64,000 bases of DNA from CAWCDJ01 sp963796485 (lineage in GTDB: Bacteria; Acidobacteriota; Terriglobia; Bryobacterales; Bryobacteraceae): assembly GCA_963796485.1 (NCBI GenBank), contig CAWCLV010000001.1, positions 744,001 to 808,000 on the forward strand, in the 5' to 3' direction. Below are positions 39,213 through 48,832 of this stretch, one piece after another. Position 1 is the stretch's first letter; the number at the start of each line of letters is the position of its first letter. Position numbers and translations under genes: made by a program. The notes under the pieces were generated by a model. That model had not been told where the DNA came from, searched no databases, and was given only the letters and a program-made list of their open reading frames with translations.

Positions 39213-40780
39213 CCCTGGACCCGCCGCTCGCGGCCCTGCCAGAACGTCTCGCGCAGTTCGCGCTTGAGGATTTTGCCGGTCCCGGTTTTGGGCAGCGCGG
39301 CGTCCGTGAAATGGTAAAGACGGGGCATCTTGAATTTCGCAATACGGGTTTGCAGAAACGCGCAGAGTTCCTGTTCGGTAAGGTTTTGGGTGGGCTTGAG
39401 AACCACGAATGCCGCCGGAACCTCGCCCCATTGCGGGTCCGGCGATGAAACCACGGCGCACTCGAGAACCGCGGGATGCGCGAAGATGGCGCGCTCCACT
39501 TCGATCGACGAGATGTTCTCGCCTCCGCTGATGATAATGTCCTTCTTGCGGTCTACGATGTGGATGTAATTTTCGTCGTCCCAGACCGCCATGTCGCCGG
39601 TGTGCAGCCAGCCTCCGCGCATCACCTCGGCGGTGGCTTTCGGCTCCTTGTAGTAGCCGTCCATGATGTTATCGCCGCGCATCACGACTTCGCCGATCGA
39701 CTCCATGTCGCGCGGCACATCGTTCAGGTTCAGATCGACGACGCGGACTTCGCATCCAAGTAAGGGCCACCCGGCCATTGCCTGGTGCCGCAGGCGATCC
39801 GTCTCGTCGGCGTAGGTGACGGTGCCCTTCGGCCGCGCATACGTGGCGACCGGCGCGCTTTCCGTGAGACCGTAGCCCGCTGCCACGCGGCAATTCGGGA
39901 ATGCCCGCTCCATCCGCGCGATCAGTTCCGGCGAGGAGGCGGCGCCGCCGATCATGATGCGCTGCATGCTGGCAACGTCCGCGCCCGGCAGGTCCGGGCA
40001 ATTGAGCAGGGCGTTCGCCATCGTGGGAACCAGCGCCATGCCCGTCGCGCGCTCCTCGCCGATCAGCCGCAAGACGTGCGCCGGGTCGAAGCGGCGGACC
40101 ATCACCTGGCGCAGGCCGCACATCGTGGAGGAATGCGCCCTGCCCCACCCGTTCGCGTGGAAGAGCGGGATCGTGTGCAATTCGACCTGGTTATCGTCCT
40201 GGACGAATCCGGCCACCACCGAATACGCGTGCAGGTATAGCGTTCGGTGCGAGAGCATGACGCCTTTCGGCGTCCCGGTAGAACCGCTCGTATAGAAAAG
40301 CTCGGCCGTCGCGGTCTCATTGATCGAAAACGGGTCCAGGCGGTCGATGCGGTCGCGCGCCAGCAGGGCTTCGTAAGGCGCGCCGGTCTGGATCCAGCGG
40401 CTGGCGGCAGGGCAGGCCGGCCGCAGCGCGTCGATCAGCGGGGCAAATTCGGGTTCGTAGATCACCACGCGGGGTTCCGCATGATTCAGGATCGCGATCA
40501 GTTCGCCGGGAGCGAGCCGCACGTTCAGCGGCATGACGACCGCGCCCGCCAGCAGCACTCCAAAATAGCCTTCCAGGAGCTCGTGGGTGTTGAAGCTGAT
40601 ATAGGCGACGCGGTCGCCCGGCTCGACACCTTCGGATTTCAAGCCGGCGGCGAGCCGTTCGCAACGCTCCCCGAACTGGGAATAGGTGAAACGGCAATCA
40701 CCCGATACGATGCCGACCCTGGGGCCATAGAGATCGACACCACGGTAGAGGCAGCGGACGGGGCTCAACGGCACGTTCAT
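39209..40780 (-). CDS. AMP-forming acyl-CoA synthetase
   Basis: A 523-residue member of the AMP-binding family that activates a carboxylic acid with ATP and CoA. Motifs: phosphate-binding YTSGSTGTPKGVMLSHR near residue 165, GYGLTESAP near 300, WLHTGDMAVWDDENYIHIVDRKKD near 390, and the C-terminal lysine in LPKTGTGKILKRELRE. It resembles medium- or long-chain fatty-acid ligases. Coupling to a lactate-type permease suggests it may act on a short hydroxy or organic acid imported by that protein, but this is inference. A short REP-like hairpin lies 29 bases upstream. Confidence 0.88.
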   Translation of the reverse strand: MNVPLSPVRCLYRGVDLYGPRVGIVSGDCRFTYSQFGERCERLAAGLKSEGVEPGDRVAYISFNTHELLEGYFGVLLAGAVVMPLNVRLAPGELIAILNHAEPRVVIYEPEFAPLIDALRPACPAASRWIQTGAPYEALLARDRIDRLDPFSINETATAELFYTSGSTGTPKGVMLSHRTLYLHAYSVVAGFVQDDNQVELHTIPLFHANGWGRAHSSTMCGLRQVMVRRFDPAHVLRLIGEERATGMALVPTMANALLNCPDLPGADVASMQRIMIGGAASSPELIARMERAFPNCRVAAGYGLTESAPVATYARPKGTVTYADETDRLRHQAMAGWPLLGCEVRVVDLNLNDVPRDMESIGEVVMRGDNIMDGYYKEPKATAEVMRGGWLHTGDMAVWDDENYIHIVDRKKDIIISGGENISSIEVERAIFAHPAVLECAVVSSPDPQWGEVPAAFVVLKPTQNLTEQELCAFLQTRIAKFKMPRLYHFTDAALPKTGTGKILKRELRETFWQGRERRVQG

Positions 40781-40808
40781 GCCTTGAAATTGTAGCAGGG
40801 AAAAAAGA

Positions 40809-40831
40809 GGGCAGGCCGGGATGGCCTGCCC
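40809..40831. repeat. REP-like repeat, copy e
   Basis: GGGCAGGCC (40809-40817) pairs with GGCCTGCCC (40823-40831) around GGGAT. It lies in the 75-base gap between the pyrophosphatase stop and the acyl-CoA synthetase start, and could terminate the pyrophosphatase transcript. Confidence 0.65.
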
Positions 40832-40855
40832 CAGTTGAAGCTTGGTTCTGTGCGG

Positions 40856-43363
40856 CTAGATCTTCTTCTTATATTTGTCTTCGATGCTCTCGATCCGCAT
40901 TCCGTAAAAGCTGCGGTAGACGAAGACCGTCGAAACAACGAAGAAAATCGCTGCCAGCCCGGTCGTCAGGAGATTGCCCTGCTTCCGGCTGAGGTCCACC
41001 GCCAGGGATACGGCCAGCAGTCCAAACAGCGTCGTGAACTTGATAATCGGGTTCAGCGCCACGGAACAGGTGTCTTTGAACGGATCACCGACCGTGTCGC
41101 CAACCACCGTCGCGTCATGAAGTGGGGTGCCCTTCATCCGCAGTTCGGTTTCGACGACCTTCTTGGCGTTGTCCCATGCGCCGCCGGCATTGGCCATGAA
41201 GATGGCCTGGTAGAGGCCGAACAGCGCGATGGAGACCAGGTAGCCGATGAAGAAGAACGGCTCCAGGAACGCGAACGCCAGGGTGGAGAAGAAGACCACC
41301 AGGAAGATGTTGAGCATCCCCTTCTGCGCATACTGCGTGCAGATGGCCACGACGTTTTTCGAATCCGTGACGGACGCCTTATCGGAATCTTCGAGTTTGA
41401 TGTTGCGCTTGATGTACTCGACGGCCCGGTATGCGCCGGTAGTCACGGCCTGTGCGCTGGCGCCGGTAAACCAGTAAATCACGGCGCCTCCCGCGATCAG
41501 GCCCAACAGGAAGGGCGCGTGCATCAGCGAGAGTTTGTCGAGGTTGGTGGTGAGTCCGTTGGTCAGGGCCACGATCATGGAGAAGATCATGGTGGTGGCG
41601 CCGACGACGGCGGTGCCGATCAGCACCGGCTTGGATGTCGCCTTGAAGGTGTTGCCCGCGCCATCGTTCTCTTCGAGGTTCTCCTTGGCCTTCTCGAACT
41701 CCGGCGTGAAACCGAAATCTCTCTGGATTTGGGCGCTCACGTTGGGCAGAGTTTCGATCATGGACAGCTCGTAGATGGACTGCGCGTTATCGGTTACCGG
41801 CCCGTAGCTGTCTACCGCGATGGTGACCGGCCCCATCCCGAGGAACCCGAATGCCACCAGGCCGAAAGCGAAAACGGCGGGAGCGACCATCAGGGTAACC
41901 GGGAAATCGATGCTGACGTAGTATCCGACGCTCATCAGCAGCAGCATCGTGAAGCCCAGCCAGTAGGCGCTGAAATTGCCGGCCACAAAACCGGAGAGGA
42001 TGTTCAGCGAAGCGCCGCCTTCCCGCGAACTGGTGACGATTTCGTTCACGTGGCGGGATTTGGTGGAGGTGAAGACCTTCACGAACTCGGGAATCAGCGC
42101 GCCGGCGAGGGTGCCGCAACTGATGATCGTGGCCAGCTTCCACCACAGGGAAGTGTCGCCGCCGAGGTTCGGAATCATCATGGAACTGATGATGTAGGTG
42201 AGGACGATGGAGAGGATCGAGGTCAGCCAAACCAGGGTGGTGAGCGGAGCTTCGAAATTCATCTTATCCGCATTGCCGTACCTGGCTTTGGCGATCAGGC
42301 CGTTCACGAAGTAGCCGATGCCGGACGAAATCACCATCATCACGCGCATGGAGAAGATCCAGACCAGCAGTTGGACCTGCACCAGCGGATCTTTCACCGC
42401 CAGCAGGATAAACGTGATTAACGCGACGCCCGTCACGCCGTACGTTTCGAAACCGTCAGCCGAAGGTCCAACCGAGTCGCCCGCGTTATCGCCCGTGCAG
42501 TCCGCGATCACGCCCGGGTTGCGCGCGTCGTCTTCTTTGATCTTGAAGACGATCTTCATCAGGTCCGACCCGATGTCGGCGATCTTGGTGAAAATGCCGC
42601 CGGCCACGCGAAGCGCCGCCGCGCCCAGCGATTCGCCGATGGCGAAACCGATGAAGCACGCGCCGGCGAGCTCGCCCGGAACGAACAGCAGGATGAACAG
42701 CATGATCAGCAGTTCGACCGAGACCAGCAGCATCCCGATGCTCATGCCGGCCTGCAGCGGAATGTCATAGCAGGCATACGGCTTACCCTTCAGAGCAGCG
42801 AACGCCGTGCGGGAGTTGGCGAACGTGTTTACCCGCATTCCGAAAGCTGCCACGCTGAAGCTGCCGGTGATCCCGACCACGCTGAATGCCAGAATGATCA
42901 GGACCTTGTAAGCCTCGAAACCTTGCAGGAAACCAAAGTAGAAGACGATGATAACCGCTATAAACGCTTCCAGGAGCATGAGGAACTTGCCCTGTGTAGC
43001 GAGGTAGGTTTTGCAGGTTTCGTAGATCAGTTCGGAGACTTCACGCATGGCTTCGTGCACCACCATGTTCTTCAGGCGGACGAAGATCATGAGGCCAAAA
43101 ACTAAACCAAGTGCGCTGACGACCAGACCGCCGAGTAGCAGCGTGTGGCCGTCGATACCGCCCAGGAACGATGCGGAGTGGAGATCCGGAAGCTTGAGGT
43201 TGGCCTCTCCGGTTCCTTGTTCTTGCGCCATCAGCGGTGCACCGAGCACCAGGGCGGCAAGTGCGATGAGAACGCGCAAAATAACGGCGATACGCGCGTT
43301 TGCGGCGGGCCTGAAACGGCCGGCCTGCCGCTTGACACAATCTGTGTCCGGAATGGAGAGCAT
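40856..43363 (-). CDS. hppA: Membrane-bound ion-pumping pyrophosphatase
   Basis: An 835-residue integral membrane protein with about sixteen membrane segments that couples pyrophosphate hydrolysis to pumping protons or sodium out of the cytoplasm. Active-site motifs: DCTGDNAGDSVGPSADGFE near residue 285 and GDTVGDPFKDT near the end. The segment GNTFKATSK carries lysine at the position where potassium-dependent enzymes have alanine (GNTTAA type), so a potassium-independent proton pump is likely. The N-terminus looks like a cleaved signal ending in PLMAQEQ. A strong AGGAGG lies ten bases before the ATG. Confidence 0.93.
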   Translation of the reverse strand: MLSIPDTDCVKRQAGRFRPAANARIAVILRVLIALAALVLGAPLMAQEQGTGEANLKLPDLHSASFLGGIDGHTLLLGGLVVSALGLVFGLMIFVRLKNMVVHEAMREVSELIYETCKTYLATQGKFLMLLEAFIAVIIVFYFGFLQGFEAYKVLIILAFSVVGITGSFSVAAFGMRVNTFANSRTAFAALKGKPYACYDIPLQAGMSIGMLLVSVELLIMLFILLFVPGELAGACFIGFAIGESLGAAALRVAGGIFTKIADIGSDLMKIVFKIKEDDARNPGVIADCTGDNAGDSVGPSADGFETYGVTGVALITFILLAVKDPLVQVQLLVWIFSMRVMMVISSGIGYFVNGLIAKARYGNADKMNFEAPLTTLVWLTSILSIVLTYIISSMMIPNLGGDTSLWWKLATIISCGTLAGALIPEFVKVFTSTKSRHVNEIVTSSREGGASLNILSGFVAGNFSAYWLGFTMLLLMSVGYYVSIDFPVTLMVAPAVFAFGLVAFGFLGMGPVTIAVDSYGPVTDNAQSIYELSMIETLPNVSAQIQRDFGFTPEFEKAKENLEENDGAGNTFKATSKPVLIGTAVVGATTMIFSMIVALTNGLTTNLDKLSLMHAPFLLGLIAGGAVIYWFTGASAQAVTTGAYRAVEYIKRNIKLEDSDKASVTDSKNVVAICTQYAQKGMLNIFLVVFFSTLAFAFLEPFFFIGYLVSIALFGLYQAIFMANAGGAWDNAKKVVETELRMKGTPLHDATVVGDTVGDPFKDTCSVALNPIIKFTTLFGLLAVSLAVDLSRKQGNLLTTGLAAIFFVVSTVFVYRSFYGMRIESIEDKYKKKI

Positions 43364-43542
43364 CAGCTGAGATCCTCCTATTAGGGTTTGCCAGGGTCGG
43401 CTTCGGGCGTGCCCATCATGGCATCCGACGAGTTCACCCGAAGTTCTATAACCATTTAGTATAAAAGATACACAGATCGGAATCCAATGAAATCGATTTA
43501 AGAGTGTCCCCCAAGGCCTCGGGCGGGCTTAAACTAACCCTT

Positions 43543-45156
43543 ATGCGAAAAGCCGCTCTAGCCGTCTTGCTGGCCGCCGTCGCCGCCCTGGCGCAGCCCA
43601 CAGTTTCACCCGAAAGAGAAGCGTCGATGAAAGCCGACCTTGCCGGCCAGATCGACGGCATGAAAAAGCAGGCGCAAGTCATGGTGGACAGCGTATTCAG
43701 CTTCGGCGAGCTGGGGTTCCAGGAAGTCGAAACATCCCGGTACCTCTCCGGAATCCTGGAAAAGGAGGGCTTCCGCATCGAGCGCGGCGTCGCCGGTATC
43801 CCGACCGCCTGGGTTGCCACCTGGGGCTCCGGAAAGCCCGTGATTTCTTTGGGGTCCGATATCGACGATATTCCGCAGGCGTCGCAGAAACCCGGCGTCG
43901 GCTGGCACGATCCAATCATCCAGGGAGCGCCGGGCCACGGCGAGGGACACAACTCCGGCGTGCCTTTAAACATCATCGCCGCGCTTGCCGTGAAAAAAGT
44001 GATGGAGCGGGAACACCTTTCAGGGACAATCCAACTGTGGCCGGGCGTTGCCGAGGAACTGGTCGGGACAAAAGCCTACTTCGTTCGTGCCGGTCTCTTC
44101 AAGAATGTAGACGTCTGCCTCTTCACGCACGTTGCCAACAATCTGACCGTGAGTTGGGGCGGCTCGCTGAACCAGAACGGCCTGGTTTCGATCGAATACC
44201 TGTTTCAGGGTGAAAGCGCGCACGCGGCCGGCGCGCCCTGGCGCGGGCGGAGCGCTCTGGACGCGGTCGAACTGATGGACGTGGGCTGGAACTTCCGGCG
44301 CGAGCATCTGCGACTCGCCCAGCGCTCGCACTACGTGATCACGAACGGCGGCGACCAGCCGAACGTCGTGCCGCCTACCGCCTCTGTCTGGTACTACTTC
44401 CGCGAAGCCGACTACGACCACATCATGGACATGTGGCGCATCGGCGACAACATGGCCAAAGCGGCGACCCTGATGACCGATACCACCTACACGTCCCGCC
44501 TGCTAGGCAGCGCCTGGCCGGGCCACTTCAACCGTCCTATCGCCGAGGCGATGTACGCCAATATCAAAAAGGTCGGGCTGCCGCAGTGGTCCGACGACGA
44601 CCAGGCTCTCGCGAAGGGGTTGCAGAAGGAACTGAAAGTGCCTGTCCGCGGCCTGGCGAGCAAAATTCCCGAAATGCGCGCGCCGCGAACCCTCCAGCAG
44701 AACGATGCCGAGGGCGGGGAAGGGCAGGGAGTCGGACCCACGGGCGGCGGATCGGACGATATCGGCGACGTCTCCTGGAACGTGCCGACCGTCACCCTGC
44801 GATACCCTTCCAACATTCCGGGCGGCCCGGGGCACAACTGGGCCAACGGGGTATCGATGGCGACTCCCATCGCGCATAAAGGAGTGATCGCCGGCGCCAA
44901 AGTCCAGGCCATGACCATGCTCGACCTCCTGCTTCACCCCGAACTGGTCAAGAGCGCCTGGGACTACTTCAACAACGTCCAGACCAAAGACGTGAAGTAC
45001 AAGAGCTTCCTGCGGCCCGACGACAAGCCCGCCACCTGGCTGAACACGAAGATCATGGAGCAGTACCGCGACCAGATGAAGAAGTATTATTACGAGCCGG
45101 CGAAGTACGACACCTACCTGGAGCAGTTGGGAATCAAGTATCCGACGGTGCGGTAA
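43543..45156 (+). CDS. M20-family amidohydrolase, AbgB-like, exported
   Basis: A 537-residue protein. A signal peptide (KAALAVLLAAVAALAQP) follows the ATG at 43543; the longer frame start is not credible. The catalytic domain has the metal segments GHGEGHNSGVPLN and GVAEELVGTKAYF and the dimerisation-domain motif GESAHAAGAPWRGRSALDAV. These match p-aminobenzoyl-glutamate hydrolase subunit B and related amidohydrolases, which cleave amide bonds of acylated amino acids. Export is unusual for AbgB itself, so it may hydrolyse N-acyl amino acids or peptides outside the cytoplasm. No partner gene of AbgA type is nearby. Confidence 0.85.
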   Translation: MRKAALAVLLAAVAALAQPTVSPEREASMKADLAGQIDGMKKQAQVMVDSVFSFGELGFQEVETSRYLSGILEKEGFRIERGVAGIPTAWVATWGSGKPVISLGSDIDDIPQASQKPGVGWHDPIIQGAPGHGEGHNSGVPLNIIAALAVKKVMEREHLSGTIQLWPGVAEELVGTKAYFVRAGLFKNVDVCLFTHVANNLTVSWGGSLNQNGLVSIEYLFQGESAHAAGAPWRGRSALDAVELMDVGWNFRREHLRLAQRSHYVITNGGDQPNVVPPTASVWYYFREADYDHIMDMWRIGDNMAKAATLMTDTTYTSRLLGSAWPGHFNRPIAEAMYANIKKVGLPQWSDDDQALAKGLQKELKVPVRGLASKIPEMRAPRTLQQNDAEGGEGQGVGPTGGGSDDIGDVSWNVPTVTLRYPSNIPGGPGHNWANGVSMATPIAHKGVIAGAKVQAMTMLDLLLHPELVKSAWDYFNNVQTKDVKYKSFLRPDDKPATWLNTKIMEQYRDQMKKYYYEPAKYDTYLEQLGIKYPTVR

Positions 45157-45192
45157 GGCGGGGCCGGCGCCGCCAAAGCTGCGCGCGCCCGC

Positions 45193-46149
45193 TCAGTTGT
45201 AAGGCGCGAAGTAGCCGGTGCGCCAGTGTGCGTTCAGCTTGGGCAGGCCGTGCGGAGGGACCACTTTAATCTCGACCCGGTGATACCGGCCGTCCCTCTG
45301 CCGGTCGGTCGGCGAGTAGCCGAGAACGTAGCGGTTCCGCATGGCAACCCCGATCTTGGCCGCGATATCCGGCAGTTCGTCCAGATCCGCCGCAAATTGC
45401 GTCCCGCCCGTCTGCGATGCCAGGTCGCTTAAAAGTCCCGGGCCGGCAGACTCCTCGGTGGAACGCCCGCGAGTGGCGAACGGCTCGTAAATCCCGATCG
45501 CGTAGATCAGCACGTCGCATTCCCGCACCATGCGCCGCAGTTCGCCTTCCGTGTAGCGGCTGGAATTGTCGCCGCCGTCGGAGATGATCAGCAGCGCCTT
45601 GCGCCTCTTCGTGGAACGCTTCAACTCGTGCAGCGAGAGCGCCAATGCGTCAAGCAGGGCGGTCCGGCCTTTCGACTCCGCGAAGGTCAGCTGGTTTTGA
45701 ATCTCTTCGATATTGCGGGTCAGGGGCGTCACCAGCGACGGATGGTCGTTGAATTCCACCAGGAAGAATTCGTCGTCGGGATTGGCGGTATCGAAGAATT
45801 CCGTGGCCGCCTCGCGCGCGGTCCGGAGCTTCGGCCCCATGCTGCCGCTGGTGTCGAAAACCAGTCCCACGGCGACCGGTTCGTCTTCCATCGAAAACTG
45901 GGTGACGGTTTGAGGAATGTGGTCGTCGAATACTTTGAAGTGCTCCTTTTCGAGGCCCGTGACCGGACGGTTCGAGGGGTCGCAAACGGAAACCGGAACC
46001 AGCACCAGGTTGGAGTCCACCCGAAGATTCCGTTTGGATGGAGATGTGAGTCCCGCGCCGCCCGAGCGGGGCTGGATCGCCACCTGACCGTGCGCGATAC
46101 AGGCCAGTAGAACCGGAAAGCCAAAGGTAAGGCCGATGCGACGGGGCAC
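45193..46149 (-). CDS. VWFA-domain protein of the acidobacterial family (TIGR03436 type)
   Basis: A 318-residue exported protein. I chose the GTG at 46149 because GCGGAGG lies six bases before it and a signal peptide (GLTFGFPVLLACIAHGQ) follows at once. The segment LVPVSVCDPSNRPVTGLEKEHF precedes the von Willebrand domain, split as VPVSVCDPSNRPV and TGLEKEHFKVFD. The metal-binding MIDAS motif is DTSGSMG near residue 100. The tail RYVLGYSP is typical of the acidobacterial VWFA group, which is highly expanded in Solibacter-like genomes. The function is unknown, probably protein-protein interaction in the periplasm. It is divergent from the NRAMP-UspA gene. Confidence 0.85.
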   Translation of the reverse strand: MPRRIGLTFGFPVLLACIAHGQVAIQPRSGGAGLTSPSKRNLRVDSNLVLVPVSVCDPSNRPVTGLEKEHFKVFDDHIPQTVTQFSMEDEPVAVGLVFDTSGSMGPKLRTAREAATEFFDTANPDDEFFLVEFNDHPSLVTPLTRNIEEIQNQLTFAESKGRTALLDALALSLHELKRSTKRRKALLIISDGGDNSSRYTEGELRRMVRECDVLIYAIGIYEPFATRGRSTEESAGPGLLSDLASQTGGTQFAADLDELPDIAAKIGVAMRNRYVLGYSPTDRQRDGRYHRVEIKVVPPHGLPKLNAHWRTGYFAPYN

Positions 46150-46211
46150 GCCATGCCTCCGCAGCGTATTGTACTGCGAGTACACGCCAAATGTCGCGCG
46201 GGACTGGTACG

Positions 46212-46257
46212 CATTGACTTCAATTCGGGTAGTTGGTTAACTGTGGTTAAGTCAATG
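46212..46257 (+). promoter_or_regulatory. Inverted repeat spanning the NRAMP gene start codon
   Basis: CATTGACTT at 46212-46220 is exactly inverted as AAGTCAATG at 46249-46257, where the final ATG is the start codon. Between them is the direct repeat GGTTAA at 46235 and 46245, ten bases apart. The element could bind a metal-sensing repressor such as an MntR or Fur homologue, or fold in the mRNA and hide the start codon. Confidence 0.45.
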
Positions 46258-48159
46258 GATGTGTCGGGTTTGCGCTCCGAAAGCCGCTCGTTAGCCGACG
46301 TCCATTCGTCGGTCGGCACCTCGCAGGTGTCTTTCTGGAAGCGCATGTTCGCGTTTGCCGGACCGGCCTACCTGGTGAGCGTCGGCTACATGGACCCGGG
46401 GAACTGGGCGACCGACCTCGAAGGCGGCGCCCGCTTCGGCTACCGGCTCCTATGGGTGCTGGTCATGTCCAACGCCATGGCGATCCTGCTGCAGACGCTG
46501 AGCGCGCGGCTGGGTATCGTCTCCGGCCGCGACCTCGCCCAGGCGTGCCGTGAGACTTACCCCCGCCGCGTCAATCTCGCGCTCTGGGTCCTTTGCGAGA
46601 TCGCTATTGCGGCCTGCGACCTGGCGGAAGTGCTGGGGGCGGCCATCGGGCTGAACCTGCTGTTCCATATTCCCCTGCTTGCGGGCGTCCTGCTGACCGC
46701 GACCGACACCCTGCTTCTGCTTTGGTTTCAAAGCTTTGGGATCCGCACCATCGAAGCATTCGTGCTCTCTTTGATCACCGTGATCGCAGGCTGTTTCTGC
46801 ATCGAGATCATCTGGGCCAAGCCGTCGATCCCGGAGATGATGACCGGGTTGGTCCCGCGGCTCGATCGCCAGACGCTTTACGTCGCGATCACCATCCTGG
46901 GCGCCACGGTGATGCCCCACAACATGTACCTGCACTCCGCCCTGGTGCAGACCCGCAACATCGGCACCACGGCCGCCGAGAAGCGGACGGCCTGCCGCTA
47001 TAACCTGATCGACTCGGTGGTGGCGCTCAACGGCGCGCTGCTGGTGAATGCGGCAATTCTGGTGCTCGCGGCGGCCGTGTTTTTCAAACGCGGGATCGTT
47101 GTCACGGAGATCCAACAGGCCCACGTGCTGCTGATTCCGCTGCTCGGGACCGGCCTGGCCGGGGTGATCTTCGCGGTGGCGCTGCTCTGCTCCGGGCAGT
47201 CTTCCACGCTGACCGGAACGCTGGCGGGCCAGATCGTGATGGAGGGGTTCCTCAACTTCCGGATGCGACCGTGGCTCCGGCGCTTGATTACACGTTCCCT
47301 GGCAGTAATTCCGGCCGCCCTGACGATCTACTTCGCGGGCGAAAAATCGACTTTCGGATTGCTGCTGCTGAGCCAGTGCATCCTGAGCCTGCAACTGCCG
47401 TTCGCCATCGTTCCCCTGATCCATTTCACGAACGATCGCGCGCGCATGGGTTTGTTCCGCAATCCGGGCTGGGTCCAGGTTCTGGCGTGGACGGTAGCCG
47501 TGGCCATCATCGGGCTTAACCTGTGGCTGGCGCAGCAGGCCATCGGCGAGTGGATGGAGGCGGCCGGGCAATGGCGCCTGGTGGTCGCAGCCGTGGTCAT
47601 CCCCGCGGTCATATTGCTGTTCGGCCTATTGCTGTGGATCATGTTCGAGCCCTGGATCACGGGGCGCGCGCGCCGCGGCCGTCTTCCGGTCGAATTTCCG
47701 GAAACGGCCGGTGTTTCCGCCGCCGCCGCCCCCGTTTATCGGCGTATCCTGGTCCCGCTGGACCACACCAGCCTGGACCGGCTGGCGCTTTCCCATGCCG
47801 CCGCCATGGCAAAGCTGTACGGCGCGCAGTTGTTCCTCCTGCACGTGGAAGAGGGCGTCACCAGCCAGATCTACGGCCCCGAAGCCTCCACCGCGGAAGT
47901 CGAGGCCGGCGAGCAATACCTCGATCGGATTGCTAACACCCTTCGAAATGATGGGATTACGGTCGAGACCGCGATTTCCCACTCGCCTTCTCCCAGGCGC
48001 GAGATCATCCGCTATGCCCGCGAGATCCACCCCGATCTGCTCATCATGGGCGCCCACGGCCACGGCGGGCTGAAAGACCTGATTTTCGGCAACACCATCA
48101 ACCCGGTCCGCCACCAACTCGAATTGCCGATGCTGATCGTCAGGCCTGGCAAGTCCTGA
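46255..48159 (+). CDS. NRAMP metal transporter fused to a UspA domain
   Basis: A 634-residue fusion. Residues 25-460 are an NRAMP/MntH divalent metal importer with about eleven membrane segments. The metal-binding motifs are GYMDPGNWATDLEGG in segment 1 and TVMPHNMYLHSALVQTR in segment 6. From about residue 495 there is a universal stress protein domain with the nucleotide-binding end GAHGHGGLKDLIFGNT. It would take up manganese or iron, with the UspA part possibly gating transport in response to nucleotide. A run of upstream codons to 46153 is open but unlikely. The inverted repeat at 46212-46257 covers the start, and no Shine-Dalgarno sequence is seen. Confidence 0.9.
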   Translation: MDVSGLRSESRSLADVHSSVGTSQVSFWKRMFAFAGPAYLVSVGYMDPGNWATDLEGGARFGYRLLWVLVMSNAMAILLQTLSARLGIVSGRDLAQACRETYPRRVNLALWVLCEIAIAACDLAEVLGAAIGLNLLFHIPLLAGVLLTATDTLLLLWFQSFGIRTIEAFVLSLITVIAGCFCIEIIWAKPSIPEMMTGLVPRLDRQTLYVAITILGATVMPHNMYLHSALVQTRNIGTTAAEKRTACRYNLIDSVVALNGALLVNAAILVLAAAVFFKRGIVVTEIQQAHVLLIPLLGTGLAGVIFAVALLCSGQSSTLTGTLAGQIVMEGFLNFRMRPWLRRLITRSLAVIPAALTIYFAGEKSTFGLLLLSQCILSLQLPFAIVPLIHFTNDRARMGLFRNPGWVQVLAWTVAVAIIGLNLWLAQQAIGEWMEAAGQWRLVVAAVVIPAVILLFGLLLWIMFEPWITGRARRGRLPVEFPETAGVSAAAAPVYRRILVPLDHTSLDRLALSHAAAMAKLYGAQLFLLHVEEGVTSQIYGPEASTAEVEAGEQYLDRIANTLRNDGITVETAISHSPSPRREIIRYAREIHPDLLIMGAHGHGGLKDLIFGNTINPVRHQLELPMLIVRPGKS

Positions 48160-48247
48160 AGATTGGGGCACTGTGTCTCAATACCGTGTCTCAGGAACAC
48201 ACTGAAATCGCTTTAAAGTAATGCAAGTCTTTTTGTTTCTTAATGTT

Positions 48248-48832
48248 ATGGCTGGTATTCGAAGTGCTTTCGTAAGGTCCGTGCGTCGCTTCCTGCCTTT
48301 CGCCGTTTTGCTCTGCTGCATTGCCCAGCTCCAAGGCGCCACCCTGGAGCGGCTTACGCTGGACGAAATGATCGCGAAGTCCACGGCCATCGTCCGGGGA
48401 CGGGTCACGAACTCGTCTGCCAGCTTCTCCGGACCCGTGATTTACACCCACTACACGGTTCAGGTCTCCGAGCAGTACAAAGGAAACCCTGCCGGATCGA
48501 TCGACGTGCTGATCCCCGGCGGTACCGTAAACGGGCTCCGGCAGTCGTTTGCGGGCGCGCCGGAACTGAACGCCGGCAGCGAGTATGTCCTCATGCTCTG
48601 GACCGGGAGGGACGGAAACACGCAGGTGATCGGATTGACGCAGGGACTTTTTGCCCTGCCCGCGGGAAGCGCATCCGACCCGGTGGCGACCCGCACTGCG
48701 GCGCGCGAGCTGATGCTCGACCGGCAGACAGGGCAACCGGTCAAGGACCAAACATTGACGATGCACGTGAGTGAGCTGCGGACGCGAATTTCCGCCGCGC
48801 TGGTCGGCGTCAAGAGGTCGCAAGGGCAATGA
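48248..48832 (+). CDS. Secreted protein of unknown function paired with a metalloprotease
   Basis: A 194-residue exported protein. A signal peptide (FLPFAVLLCCIAQLQGA) is followed by a beta-rich domain with AIVRGRVTNSSASF, YTVQVSEQYKG and LNAGSEYVLMLW. I do not recognise a named family. Its stop overlaps the start of the matrixin-like protease gene by four bases, so the two are made together. The small protein could be a chaperone, inhibitor or substrate-recognition partner of the protease. The ATG at 48248 is preferred because it lies closest to the signal peptide. Confidence 0.65.
   Translation: MAGIRSAFVRSVRRFLPFAVLLCCIAQLQGATLERLTLDEMIAKSTAIVRGRVTNSSASFSGPVIYTHYTVQVSEQYKGNPAGSIDVLIPGGTVNGLRQSFAGAPELNAGSEYVLMLWTGRDGNTQVIGLTQGLFALPAGSASDPVATRTAARELMLDRQTGQPVKDQTLTMHVSELRTRISAALVGVKRSQGQ

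Noticed and set aside
40835..42421. A 528-codon plus-strand frame
   Set aside because: Antisense shadow of the pyrophosphatase gene, with His- and Asp-rich composition typical of such shadows.
43446..43976. A 176-codon minus-strand frame before the AbgB-like gene
   Set aside because: It overlaps the signal peptide and catalytic domain of the AbgB-like gene in antisense and has no recognisable features.
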